From positions 9,503,709 to 9,567,708 of the forward strand of contig NC_090735.1 of the NCBI RefSeq assembly GCF_036898095.1: 64,000 nt of DNA, read 5' to 3'. A program made the position numbers and the translations under genes. Below the pieces are notes generated by a model. It did not search any database. It saw only the letters and a program-made list of their open reading frames with translations, and was not told the origin of the DNA. Below are positions 9,703 to 23,727 of this stretch, in pieces; within the stretch, counting starts at the first letter, position 1; each line of letters begins with the position of its first letter. The stretch comes from Palaemon carinicauda. Lineage: Eukaryota; Arthropoda; Malacostraca; Decapoda; Palaemonidae.

Positions 9703-9705
<3 letters not shown>
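9582..9705 (-). mobile_element. (AAT)n-tailed dispersed element, resumed after LINE
   Basis: Continues the split element: GAGGACTTCAACAGGGAAAATAGCCCAGTGAGG, then ATTTGATTTTAAGTATTCTC. The same continuation is seen in uninterrupted copies upstream of genes D (about 54045-54150) and E (about 57560-57680). Confidence 0.7.
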
Positions 9706-10184
<479 letters not shown>

Positions 10185-10633
10185 AACACACACCCACCTA
10201 CGTCATCATCATCAGCTGTTAGTAGTCCACTACAGAACAAAGACCTCAGACATGTCCTTTTGCTTGCGTCTGTTAATGGTCTTTCCATGCCAGTCCATAC
10301 CCATAAACTTTCTTAGTTCATCAATCCATCGTCTCTTATCTTCCTTTCCTTGCTTCGTTTGCAATGACTATGGACCCATTCTGTTATTGTTAATGTTCAT
10401 CTATTTTCTGCCCTTGTCCATTTTTTTCCCTTACATGTTGTTAGAATATCCTCTTCTTTAGTTTGCTCTTGTATCTATGTTATTCTTTTTCTGTCTCCTA
10501 GTGTTATTCTTATTATTACTCCTTCCATAATTACTTGAGCTGTAAATAGCTTCTAAGGCTTTGGTAATGCTCCAAGTTTCTGATGCATATGATATTAAAG
10601 TTAATTCTGGTAGGACCAGTATTGTGTATATAT

Positions 10634-10703
<70 letters not shown>

Positions 10704-10750
10704 TGTATATATATATATTAAGTTCTGCTTTATATAAGACTAATCCTTAG

Positions 10751-10828
<78 letters not shown>

Positions 10829-11021
10829 TTCTTAACTAAAAATCCCTACCATTATTATCTCTTAGATTCTTGGTAAACAAAGCCAATTTGGTGCACCTTG
10901 AAAACGTATAACGAATCTCTCGTATTTCGCCAATTGTCACTCCTTAGGTTTTCATATTATTTTATTTTCATATATTTTGCAAGCAACATTTCCTTTTGTA
11001 ACCTTTTACCTTTATAATTGC

Positions 11022-11091
<70 letters not shown>

Positions 11092-11584
11092 GGGTGGAAA
11101 TGATTTCCATAGTTCAAGGCCATATTGTTTGATTTTTATTCCCTTTCTTATAGATAACATTTAAATTTTCATTTATCAACGATTTTTTTTACCCCAATTT
11201 ATTTATTTTTATTCGTTATATTTAATATCTATTTTATTTTATTATTTTATTAAAGATTAATATAAATATCCTTATAAGATTTAAATTTCTACTTATCACA
11301 GATATTCACCCCAATTTATCTATTTTATCCGTTTTATTTAATATATATTTTATTTCATTCTTTTATTCAAGATTAATATAAATATCCTTCATATAAGATG
11401 TAAATTTTTACTTATTACAGATTATTACCCCAATTTATTTTTCTTCATGCGTTATATTTAATATATATTTTATTTTATTAATATATTTAAGATTAATATA
11501 AATGATAGTTTTTCTTCCCGATGTTAATCGGCCCAGCTTTATAAGAGTCAAGTTTGACTTATTGGGCTGGTTAATTTCCTCCCT

Positions 11585-11662
<78 letters not shown>

Positions 11663-12075
11663 ATTATAATAATAATAGAAATAATAATTCCCTTTCTTTT
11701 TCTTTTTTTCTGCCTACTCAGTCAAGTAATTGTATTATGAATAATGTTTTGTACTTCCAATGTAGAGGTTGTCAAACAGATAGTGGAGTCTTCCTCTGAG
11801 CGTTGTGACATTTTGTCTTCTTTCCCTTTTATTTCCTACATGGCTGAGGACTATGAAGCTTGATGTAGATGATGAATGAAGAAATATGGATTTAAAACCT
11901 TAAGATAGTGATGACTGGTGAAATCTAACCTAGGCCCTTTGCGTCAATAGGCGTAGGAGGAGATGATGTTGATAGAGTATTAGGATATTGTTAATTAAAA
12001 CATTTTTCTTTTAAAAACAATAGTTTATTCAGATAAATAGTTTTGCATCATCGTCCCCTAAATGCTGTAGACGTC

Positions 12076-12798
12076 CTAAGCATAAGAGGGCGCTGGATTG
12101 TACTGAGGCTCTCCCTCGTAAGTGACCTCAGCCACGAAACCCGAGTCCCCGTTGACGTTGTAGGACACCTTCTGCAGGCGACCGTCGGGAAGGAGCACAT
12201 AGTAGGATCCCTGAGTGTCGTAGCCATCACGGGCTTCCTGGTGGCCGAAGTCGTTGCCCGAGTAGTCGTCCTTGACGGCGTAGTTGAAGTCGTACTTGGC
12301 TGGTTCCTGTCAGTTTACGAAAATATTATTCAATGAATACCTTAAACTTTGTTACCATTTCAATTGTTTTGAAGTTATGAATAATGACATGTAATTATTT
12401 TGATTTATAACTGACCTCGTGAGATGGAGGAGGGGCGTATCCATACTGGGGCTGGGAGGGGGCCCCAAACACAGCAGCCACGAGGGCCAAAGACAAGCAA
12501 ACCTGACAGGAATGGAACATGGTTAGTGTCAAAACTGATAATGGTCATGGTTTCATGAACCGTAATTACTTCATTAATGTAGACTCCTTTCAGTTAAGTT
12601 TATCACTTATATGGTTCCTGCATGATTATAAAACAGGAATTAAATGTGAAGCATCGTAGTTACTTTTCGATGATTGAATAGATATTAATGAAACTTCTTT
12701 AAAATTATATCTTATTGCTATGAAATGCTTTCACAGAAACAAGAGTTATGTCATATTCCAAAAATAAATAGTTAGCTTTGCTTTACCTTAGCGATCAT
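12076..12798 (-). CDS. Cuticle protein A2, R&R domain, 109 aa, 3 exons
   Basis: Exons 12787-12798, 12416-12502 and 12076-12306. Same predicted protein as A1. The stop is TAG instead of TAA, a silent marker shared by A2-A5. TATA box 12846-12853; conserved block TGTCCTTGACA 12946-12956; poly(A) signal 12024-12029. Confidence 0.9.
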
Positions 12799-13478
12799 GA
12801 TGAGTTCTCTGAATGGGATATGATAGAACACAGCTGCAAGATGGTCTTATATACGTGAAGTCGGAGAAGGAGGAGTTAAGACTCACTTGGATTACTGGAG
12901 AAAGGTCCTCTCAGAGAACTAAGACCTTCTCTTACTCCACCCATCTGTCCTTGACACTGCTCCAGAGTGGAATCATTCTGGGACTACATATTGAGCTTAG
13001 TCTTTGGCTATTTATGCACGTATTAGGGGACAATATTGCTTACATTTATAACAGTCTCCAAGTGCTATTTTCATTTTATTTTGTGATATTAATATTTGCT
13101 TGTCTTCACGAGGCGTGTCCGGATGGCTATTACTGTTATCTTCTATCTTCAAGATGTTCTTTGGTTCGAACCTAAAGTCTACTAATTTGTCGTATTCACA
13201 TAACAGCCTTTCTCCTCTCCTATCATTGTGCTTTTTATAGTTATTCTAATACTTTATACAGATTATCCTTATTAATCGGGATCTTTTCTTATATTCATAC
13301 TTTCTCTTGTTCGGAGGCACCAGTTAGGTATTAACTGATAAGCGGAGTGAATGTAATTGACTTTATTTCCACAAACAGCGAGCTTTTATAACAAGTTTCC
13401 GCGAAAGGTCACAAAATTTTAAGGCGATTGATAAATTCAGGTATTAACAAGTTATCTGTGCTAGGGGAAAGCGATAAT

Positions 13479-13520
<42 letters not shown>

Positions 13521-15615
13521 CCGTTAAAGTTTACACTCTTAATTCCTTATGACGAAATTCCCAACACTTCTTGATAATGGTTTAATTCATTGCTTAAAAA
13601 GACTCCTAATAGGATTTGAGGCCAAATGGCCTGAAGAAAGATTTCCTAAATTCTCACTGTTTCTATTTATAAGTATTTGATTAGAAATATTTCGGATATA
13701 TTTCACATTTCACATATTTAGCAGAACTTGATAAGTGATATTAAAGATATTCAAAGCTCAGGCAAAAAACAATATTCCTGTTCATTCTTCATATCTTTTT
13801 TTAAGTTTTATAAGTCATTACTTGAATCTAGCAATGTAAAACATCGTTTGTTTATACAGTTTTCACATCTAATGGAAAAGGATTGAACTTTATCTGTTTG
13901 TAAATAAGTGCTTGGAAGCCAGGTAGAAACAAGTGATTCAATTAAATGTTCAACGTCCTTGTAAAAGTATGATAAACTTAAAAGAAAGATTAAAAATATT
14001 TTTTCTATTTTCAAATACAGACTGAAATAGAAAAGAAAACTGAAAAATGTTTGCTGTACTCATCCAAAAATCCTTTAGGTGGGGATTACAGTAAAGATTT
14101 ATGCCATTCCTAAATACTAACTCAGTTGAACATTTAGAAACTGAACGTTAATCTGTATTTAGATTCCACTTATCTTAAACAAGTTCCATTGGGAAATACA
14201 TAATGATATTATGACGAAACGTAGCTAATATATGTTTATTTGCAAAATACACATTGCAAAAAATACTGTTTACCTAATAAGAATTAATCTAAGATGAACA
14301 ACAGTCCATTGTGAATATTCATAGATGTTGATAAATGATTGTGTAAAGTCTTTTGAAAGATTTTTTTTCTTCTTTTTTTTTCTTTTTTGAGAAAAAGATG
14401 TTGCTCTCCATTCTTCAACAATAAACTGCTCTTCTTGACAAGTGGATGGCTCCATAGAAAGATTCTCAAGCCACTGAAGAATTCACCCTTTAACTACAGA
14501 ATCAGAGTAATGACCCAGTTCATTAAAAATTCCATAGCATTAGTAGAGTCCTAAATGTACAGTACATGACATAAGTATCGAACCCTCTTAGACACATTAC
14601 ACCATTCAGCCCTTTATATCGCGGCCACCAAGAGTAGACACACTCGTGCATTATCTGATATCGAGTATTTTCCTTTCCAGTAAGTCTTTCTCATCATCTA
14701 ACCAATCTTTTAGAGCCTCTCCTCTCTTCCTACCGCATCCTTCTCATCATCATCATTTCCTACGCCTATTGACGCAAAAAGCCTCGATTAGATTTCACCA
14801 GTCGTCTCTCTTTTGAGCTTTTAATTCAATACTTCTCCATTCATCATCTACTTCACACTTCACAGCCCTCAGCCATGTAGGCTTGGGTCTTCCAATTGTT
14901 GTAGTGCTTTGTGGAGCCCATTTGAAAGTCTGGTGAGCTAATCTTTCTTGGGGAGTGCGATGAGCATACCCAAACCATCTTCATCTTACCTCCCAATACC
15001 TCTTAATTTATACAATCTTTCCACGAAGATGTAGCTGTCTGTTCCTTTCACAATACCAAACCACATGAAAAGACCAGTTCATCTTTCACCAATGCCAACC
15101 CTTTGGACTGCTTTACTCCACATTCTCACCATGTCAGCTCTTCTTACACCGTTCACACTTCACAAACAGGTTTTTGCAATAGGTTCATCCTCTTTCCTTT
15201 CATTCACATTCAACATTCATACTTCACTTTCATAAGATATAGATGGTTTCATAATCTCTTCATTCATTTCCACTTTGGCTTCCATTGACAGCTCAAGTAT
15301 CTTACAAATTTCTTGCACACATTCTGTTCCATTTCTAGCTGTTTCTATTCTTTAACTCACCTCTTCTCTCATCTTGTCCTCAACCATTTATATAAGTATA
15401 AAACACTTCAATTCTTCCATTACTCCAATTTTTTTGTTTCCAATTCTTTTCATCCCTTTCCTCTTTTTTTTTTCTATTTACTCTTGCAGATACTTTCAAA
15501 CTCAATTACCAGTTTCTGGATTTTCTTTTTACGTCATTTCCCTATCCCTAAACAATTTGCTTACAGCTACTATCCTTTTTCTGGCTCTCACACCATTCTA
15601 TCCGTATATATATAA

Positions 15616-15693
<78 letters not shown>

Positions 15694-15697
15694 TTGC

Positions 15698-15747
<50 letters not shown>

Positions 15748-15895
15748 CTATATATGTGTGTGTATTTATATGTATATATATATGTACCTATACATATATA
15801 TGTGTGTATATAGGTATGTATAGATTTACACAAATACTGTATACACATTTATATATATATTTGAATACACACACCCATATATATATATATATATA

Positions 15896-15947
<52 letters not shown>

Positions 15948-15949
<2 letters not shown>

Positions 15950-16073
15950 TTGATTGGCCTATCGTGGCATGGTTGGAAGCGACCTGGCCTTTCATTAGAA
16001 GGGCTAGGGTTCGATCCCAAGTATGAGATAGAAATTTATTTCTATTTGAGCACGATGTTGTGTTGATATTTAT

Positions 16074-16075
<2 letters not shown>
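15948..16075 (+). mobile_element. tRNA-derived SINE, unit 2
   Basis: Same element and position within the unit as 5804-5931. B box GGTTCGATCCC is at about 16008-16018. Confidence 0.6.
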
Positions 16076-16116
<41 letters not shown>

Positions 16117-16166
16117 TACACACACCCATATATATGTATATATATATGTGTGTGTGTGTATATTAT

Positions 16167-16263
<97 letters not shown>

Positions 16264-16480
16264 GATAGATAGATAGATAGATATATCCAGATTAGTGGAT
16301 AAAAAAACCAGTAAGAGTAATAGATTAAGCAATTTGAGTAATAGTCTTAAATTACTGTAAGCCTACGACTGAATTGAAGGGTAAGCAAATTAATACGACA
16401 TTCATCTTATCGATAGTTTATTTGAAAAAAAAAGAATCTTTCATAAATATTTTCGGTTCATCTTTTCATAAATAGACGTC

Positions 16481-17293
16481 TTAAGCATAAGAGGGCGCTG
16501 GATTGTACTGAGGCTCTCCCTCGTAAGTGACCTCAGCCACGAAACCCGAGTCCCCGTTGACGTTGTAGGACACCTTCTGCAGGCGACCGTCGGGAAGGAG
16601 CACGTAGTAGGATCCCTGAGCGTCGTAGCCATCACGGGCTTCCTGGTGGCCGAAGTCGTTGCCCGAGTAGTCGTCCTTGACGGCGTAGTTGAAGTCGTAC
16701 TTGGCTGGTTCCTGTCAGGAGAAAGCAATTTCAAATCAGATGTTATAACAAATGATTTTGGATTTGATTAATTTGATTCATACTTTCAAAATAATTATGA
16801 ATTTAGAGTTTATTAACTTTTTTTAAGATTTCCAATTATAACTGACCTCGTGAGATGGAGGAGGGGCGTATCCATACTGGGGCTGGGAGGGGCCACCAAA
16901 GACGGTAGCCACAAGGGACAACAACAAACAAATCTGTCAGGAATAAAACAACAGTGAATTAGAAATGTTGTTCTGATGGAATTGTGAAAGTTAAAAACCC
17001 TCCACTAAAAGGGGCGTCCTTTTAATTAGTTAAATCTCATCAGCAGTTTCAGTATAATTACTCAAACTGAACTGGTACAGAAATCGAAACTGCATTTCAA
17101 TGTGAATGTTATTAAGCAATAAAAGTAAGCTTGGTATAGAGAGAAAAACTATACGTAAACGGCACATGCAAGACATGATATATAATCATTTTCAAACTGA
17201 ATATATGTATGGGAATTAAATCGATTAGAACCTGCATGAGGAGATAATCCTATTCAAAGGAAATCGTCTGGAACGTCTTACCTTAGCGATCAT
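16481..17293 (-). CDS. Cuticle protein B2, R&R domain, 109 aa, 3 exons
   Basis: Exons 17282-17293, 16847-16933 and 16481-16711. Same predicted protein as B1, including DAQG. TATA box 17339-17348; TGTCCTTGACA 17446-17456; poly(A) signal 16417-16422. Confidence 0.9.
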
Positions 17294-17530
17294 GGTGAGT
17301 CTTCGGAGTGGAGTGCGATGATAGTCTTTGAACGTGGCTATATATATAGGTCTAGTCCAAGACCAAGAGGGAGGAGCCTCTTGTGGCTGCAGGAGAAAGG
17401 TCCTCCCTCCCAAAGACGCTCTTCACTGTCACAACGCCCATCATATGTCCTTGACATTGCCTTTCCTTTGCTCGTGGTCTGACGTGAGGAACGAATGGGA
17501 TCTCTGGCATGCCAATAAAGGATTCATTTC

Positions 17531-17591
<61 letters not shown>

Positions 17592-17890
17592 TAACTCAGC
17601 TATATACAACTCTTGTTGGAAAAGCATGATGCTAAGGCAAAGGCAAGGCAAAGGCAAAGGCAAATTTTATTCTATCGACCCCTTCCGGAGTATGAGAATT
17701 ACAAAATTACACAGATATATATATTTTACACAAAAACTACAAAAAGAAGAGACCAATAGATTACAACTATATTTATGTACACATATATTCAGTAAGTACA
17801 TAATTAACGCATAAAAGGTATTCTGACAAAGGAAAGTACATACATTGAAAAATAATACCAGAATAATGAAAATCCTAGAAAGTATTAAAT

Positions 17891-19741
17891 CTAAAATAAA
17901 GACATTATAAGGTTAACAAACCTTGCAAGTCTTTTCAGTTCTCTAGCATTACTTGTATTGAGGAGCAGACTGAATTTAAAAGTGGTAGGTCTTCTACAAT
18001 AGTAGGGCTTTAGGTATCTCTCTCTTATTTCTCTAATCACAGGACAAACTAAAACATAATGGTATTCATCCCCAACTTCAATGCCGTTGCATAGTGTGCA
18101 AGAGTGCTGATTCTCTTGCCTAGAATATCTTTCAGTTGCTACAGGAAGTTTGTGGGTACCACACCTATATTTACTAAGGGCAATTCTTTCTGGAGTATCT
18201 AAATTTATAATATACTTTTCTTGGCCAAATTCTGTCTTAAAAAGTTTATAATTACTACACAATATATTTCTTTCTACTTCTGCATACCACTGTTGTCTCT
18301 CTATATCTTTGAGTTTCATTTCTAGGCTATTTATTATCCACGTGTGATTGAAATTTTCTGGATGCTCCCATATATTTGACATACCACATGAATCAAGGAT
18401 AGTTTTAATTTTATGGATCCAACTAGACTTATACTCATTCGACTCGTATAGAATTCTAAGAAAACGATAAAAAACATTTGACAATTTAGACGCCTTTGAT
18501 TTTACAATTCTCAACCAAAATCCAATCATCCGTTTGCAAATAGATATTTCAATTTTGAATCTGCCAAGATCCCCATATACCATGCAGTTTGCTGTTCGCT
18601 TGTTCACACAGAGCTGATTTTTCATGAACTTCTTGTGAAATGCTTCAACATGATCTAGTTTGTGGTAACCCCATATTTCACAACCGTAAGTCAAAATTGG
18701 TACAACTAGAGCATCGAATAGATCACAGTTGATATCAATGGGTAATTCAAGTTTTTTACATTTAATTAACATACTAAATAATGCTCTACGTGCTTGAATG
18801 ACTTGTTTCTTAATAGCTTTATCCATTTTACCATTATAATTGAACGTAGTACCAAGGTAAATATAATCATCTACAATTTCGATGCTCTCCTCACCATATT
18901 TAAAATTCGGGACATTTCTAACTTTTCCTCTAGAAAATACAACTACTTTAGTTTTGGAAACATTAATTTGAAGTTTCCAAGTATCACAATATTCTTTTAC
19001 TTTGCTTAAGGCGTTTTGTAATTCCTTTGGGGATTCAGCCATTACAATAGTATCATCAGCATAAAGCAAAACGTAAATACGCAAAAACATTTCTATGTCA
19101 ATACTACTTAATTTTTCATTTATTTCCCTTGAACACATATCCATCCCATTATAACCCCCGCTAAGAAAAGACTCGAAATCATTTAGGTAGATGGCAAAAA
19201 GTAATGGGGAAAGATTCTCACCTTGTCTTACACCTATGTTACATTCGAAAAAGTTAGAAATTTTGTGATTCTGCTTTACACATGATTTTGCATTATTATA
19301 CATATTATATATGACAGCCATAACATTACCATTAATGCCATGTGAGATTACTTTTCCCCACAAGGACGACCTGTCAACCAAATCGAATGCTTTTCTGTAA
19401 TCAACGAACAAACAGTATATTCTCTTTTTTCGATGGAGATAGAAATTAACAAGTGAATGCAATACAAAAATATGATCTAGAGTACTATATCCTTCCCTGA
19501 AACCAGCCTGCTCCTCACCAAGTTGACCAGTGCTGTCAATATAATCAGTCAACCTTTTATTGACACAAGCGGTAAAAAGCTTCGCTACACAGCTCAGTAG
19601 TGTGATACCCCTATAGTTATCTGGGTCGTCAGGGGATCCTTTTTTCTTAAATATGGGTTTTATTATCCCTATACACCAATAATATGGAACAACTGAGGAG
19701 ATCAACACAATGTTAAAAATTTTACATATAACATTTAGCAT
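17891..19741 (-). CDS. LINE reverse transcriptase, truncated ORF, copy 2 (616 aa)
   Basis: Translation identical to the ORF at 7725-9575, including YADD and the C-terminal CCHC finger. It was carried along by amplification of the array unit, not by a fresh insertion, since both flanks are also identical in position and sequence. Confidence 0.85.
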   Translation of the reverse strand: MLNVICKIFNIVLISSVVPYYWCIGIIKPIFKKKGSPDDPDNYRGITLLSCVAKLFTACVNKRLTDYIDSTGQLGEEQAGFREGYSTLDHIFVLHSLVNFYLHRKKRIYCLFVDYRKAFDLVDRSSLWGKVISHGINGNVMAVIYNMYNNAKSCVKQNHKISNFFECNIGVRQGENLSPLLFAIYLNDFESFLSGGYNGMDMCSREINEKLSSIDIEMFLRIYVLLYADDTIVMAESPKELQNALSKVKEYCDTWKLQINVSKTKVVVFSRGKVRNVPNFKYGEESIEIVDDYIYLGTTFNYNGKMDKAIKKQVIQARRALFSMLIKCKKLELPIDINCDLFDALVVPILTYGCEIWGYHKLDHVEAFHKKFMKNQLCVNKRTANCMVYGDLGRFKIEISICKRMIGFWLRIVKSKASKLSNVFYRFLRILYESNEYKSSWIHKIKTILDSCGMSNIWEHPENFNHTWIINSLEMKLKDIERQQWYAEVERNILCSNYKLFKTEFGQEKYIINLDTPERIALSKYRCGTHKLPVATERYSRQENQHSCTLCNGIEVGDEYHYVLVCPVIREIRERYLKPYYCRRPTTFKFSLLLNTSNARELKRLARFVNLIMSLF

Positions 19742-19868
19742 ATCATGAGCTCGAGGACTTCAACAGGGAAAATAGCCCAGTGAGGAAATTTGTTTGACTT
19801 AAGATTTGATTTTAAGTATTCTCTAAAACTGTCTGGATAGGTAACCATCCTTGAAGGGAAGATATACA

Positions 19869-19911
<43 letters not shown>

Positions 19912-20246
19912 GTACATGTTTACGTACTTATATACATATATATATACATACGTACATATATACACATATATACATATACATACATACCTATATATATAAA
20001 TATACATGTATACCTACACACACATATATATATATATACATATATACATATACATATATAAATAATATATATATGTATATATATCTATATATACATGTAT
20101 ACATACATATATATATATACACATATTTATATGTATCTTATATATATGTATATGTATATATGTGTATATATATGTATACATGTATATATATATATATTTA
20201 TAGGTATGTATGTATATGTATATATGTGTATATATATATGTATGTA

Positions 20247-20356
<110 letters not shown>

Positions 20357-20805
20357 AACACACACCCACCTACGTCATCATCATCAGCTGTTAGTAGTCC
20401 ACTACAGAACAAAGACCTCAGACATGTCCTTTTGCTTGCGTCTGTTAATGGTCTTTCCATGCCAGTCCATACCCATAAACTTTCTTAGTTCATCAATCCA
20501 TCGTCTCTTATCTTCCTTTCCTTGCTTCGTTTGCAATGACTATGGACCCATTCTGTTATTGTTAATGTTCATCTATTTTCTGCCCTTGTCCATTTTTTTC
20601 CCTTACATGTTGTTAGAATATCCTCTTCTTTAGTTTGCTCTTGTATCTATGTTATTCTTTTTCTGTCTCCTAGTGTTATTCTTATTATTACTCCTTCCAT
20701 AATTACTTGAGCTGTAAATAGCTTCTAAGGCTTTGGTAATGCTCCAAGTTTCTGATGCATATGATATTAAAGTTAATTCTGGTAGGACCAGTATTGTGTA
20801 TATAT

Positions 20806-20875
<70 letters not shown>

Positions 20876-20925
20876 TGTATATATATATATTAAGTTCTGC
20901 TTTATATAAGACTAATCCTTAGAAA

Positions 20926-21016
<91 letters not shown>

Positions 21017-21209
21017 TTCTTAACTAAAAATCCCTACCATTATTATCTCTTAGATTCTTGGTAAACAAAGCCAATTTGGTGCACCTTGAAAACGTATAAC
21101 GAATCTCTCGTATTTCGCCAATTGTCACTCCTTAGGTTTTCATATTATTTTATTTTCATATATTTTGCAAGCAACATTTCCTTTTGTAACCTTTTACCTT
21201 TATAATTGC

Positions 21210-21283
<74 letters not shown>

Positions 21284-21776
21284 GGGTGGAAATGATTTCC
21301 ATAGTTCAAGGCCATATTGTTTGATTTTTATTCCCTTTCTTATAGATAACATTTAAATTTTCATTTATCAACGATTTTTTTTACCCCAATTTATTTATTT
21401 TTATTCGTTATATTTAATATCTATTTTATTTTATTATTTTATTAAAGATTAATATAAATATCCTTATAAGATTTAAATTTCTACTTATCACAGATATTCA
21501 CCCCAATTTATCTATTTTATCCGTTTTATTTAATATATATTTTATTTCATTCTTTTATTCAAGATTAATATAAATATCCTTCATATAAGATGTAAATTTT
21601 TACTTATTACAGATTATTACCCCAATTTATTTTTCTTCATGCGTTATATTTAATATATATTTTATTTTATTAATATATTTAAGATTAATATAAATGATAG
21701 TTTTTCTTCCCGATGTTAATCGGCCCAGCTTTATAAGAGTCAAGTTTGACTTATTGGGCTGGTTAATTTCCTCCCT

Positions 21777-21854
<78 letters not shown>

Positions 21855-22267
21855 ATTATAATAATAATAGAAATAATAATTCCCTTTCTTTTTCTTTTTT
21901 TCTGCCTACTCAGTCAAGTAATTGTATTATGAATAATGTTTTGTACTTCCAATGTAGAGGTTGTCAAACAGATAGTGGAGTCTTCCTCTGAGCGTTGTGA
22001 CATTTTGTCTTCTTTCCCTTTTATTTCCTACATGGCTGAGGACTATGAAGCTTGATGTAGATGATGAATGAAGAAATATGGATTTAAAACCTTAAGATAG
22101 TGATGACTGGTGAAATCTAACCTAGGCCCTTTGCGTCAATAGGCGTAGGAGGAGATGATGTTGATAGAGTATTAGGATATTGTTAATTAAAACATTTTTC
22201 TTTTAAAAACAATAGTTTATTCAGATAAATAGTTTTGCATCATCGTCCCCTAAATGCTGTAGACGTC

Positions 22268-22990
22268 CTAAGCATAAGAGGGCGCTGGATTGTACTGAGG
22301 CTCTCCCTCGTAAGTGACCTCAGCCACGAAACCCGAGTCCCCGTTGACGTTGTAGGACACCTTCTGCAGGCGACCGTCGGGAAGGAGCACATAGTAGGAT
22401 CCCTGAGTGTCGTAGCCATCACGGGCTTCCTGGTGGCCGAAGTCGTTGCCCGAGTAGTCGTCCTTGACGGCGTAGTTGAAGTCGTACTTGGCTGGTTCCT
22501 GTCAGTTTACGAAAATATTATTCAATGAATACCTTAAACTTTGTTACCATTTCAATTGTTTTGAAGTTATGAATAATGACATGTAATTATTTTGATTTAT
22601 AACTGACCTCGTGAGATGGAGGAGGGGCGTATCCATACTGGGGCTGGGAGGGGGCCCCAAACACAGCAGCCACGAGGGCCAAAGACAAGCAAACCTGACA
22701 GGAATGGAACATGGTTAGTGTCAAAACTGATAATGGTCATGGTTTCATGAACCGTAATTACTTCATTAATGTAGACTCCTTTCAGTTAAGTTTATCACTT
22801 ATATGGTTCCTGCATGATTATAAAACAGGAATTAAATGTGAAGCATCGTAGTTACTTTTCGATGATTGAATAGATATTAATGAAACTTCTTTAAAATTAT
22901 ATCTTATTGCTATGAAATGCTTTCACAGAAACAAGAGTTATGTCATATTCCAAAAATAAATAGTTAGCTTTGCTTTACCTTAGCGATCAT
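22268..22990 (-). CDS. Cuticle protein A3, R&R domain, 109 aa, 3 exons
   Basis: Exons 22979-22990, 22608-22694 and 22268-22498, stop TAG. Same predicted protein as A1. TATA box 23038-23045; TGTCCTTGACA 23138-23148; poly(A) signal 22216-22221. Confidence 0.9.
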
Positions 22991-23674
22991 GATGAGTTCT
23001 CTGAATGGGATATGATAGAACACAGCTGCAAGATGGTCTTATATACGTGAAGTCGGAGAAGGAGGAGTTAAGACTCACTTGGATTACTGGAGAAAGGTCC
23101 TCTCAGAGAACTAAGACCTTCTCTTACTCCACCCATCTGTCCTTGACACTGCTCCAGAGTGGAATCATTCTGGGACTACATATTGAGCTTAGTCTTTGGC
23201 TATTTATGCACGTATTAGGGGACAATATTGCTTACATTTATAACAGTCTCCAAGTGCTATTTTCATTTTATTTTGTGATATTAATATTTGCTTGTCTTCA
23301 CGAGGCGTGTCCGGATGGCTATTACTGTTATCTTCTATCTTCAAGATGTTCTTTGGTTCGAACCTAAAGTCTACTAATTTGTCGTATTCACATAACAGCC
23401 TTTCTCCTCTCCTATCATTGTGCTTTTTATAGTTATTCTAATACTTTATACAGATTATCCTTATTAATCGGGATCTTTTCTTATATTCATACTTTCTCTT
23501 GTTCGGAGGCACCAGTTAGGTATTAACTGATAAGCGGAGTGAATGTAATTGACTTTATTTCCACAAACAGCGAGCTTTTATAACAAGTTTCCGCGAAAGG
23601 TCACAAAATTTTAAGGCGATTGATAAATTCAGGTATTAACAAGTTATCTGTGCTAGGGGAAAGCGATAATGACA

Positions 23675-23727
<53 letters not shown>

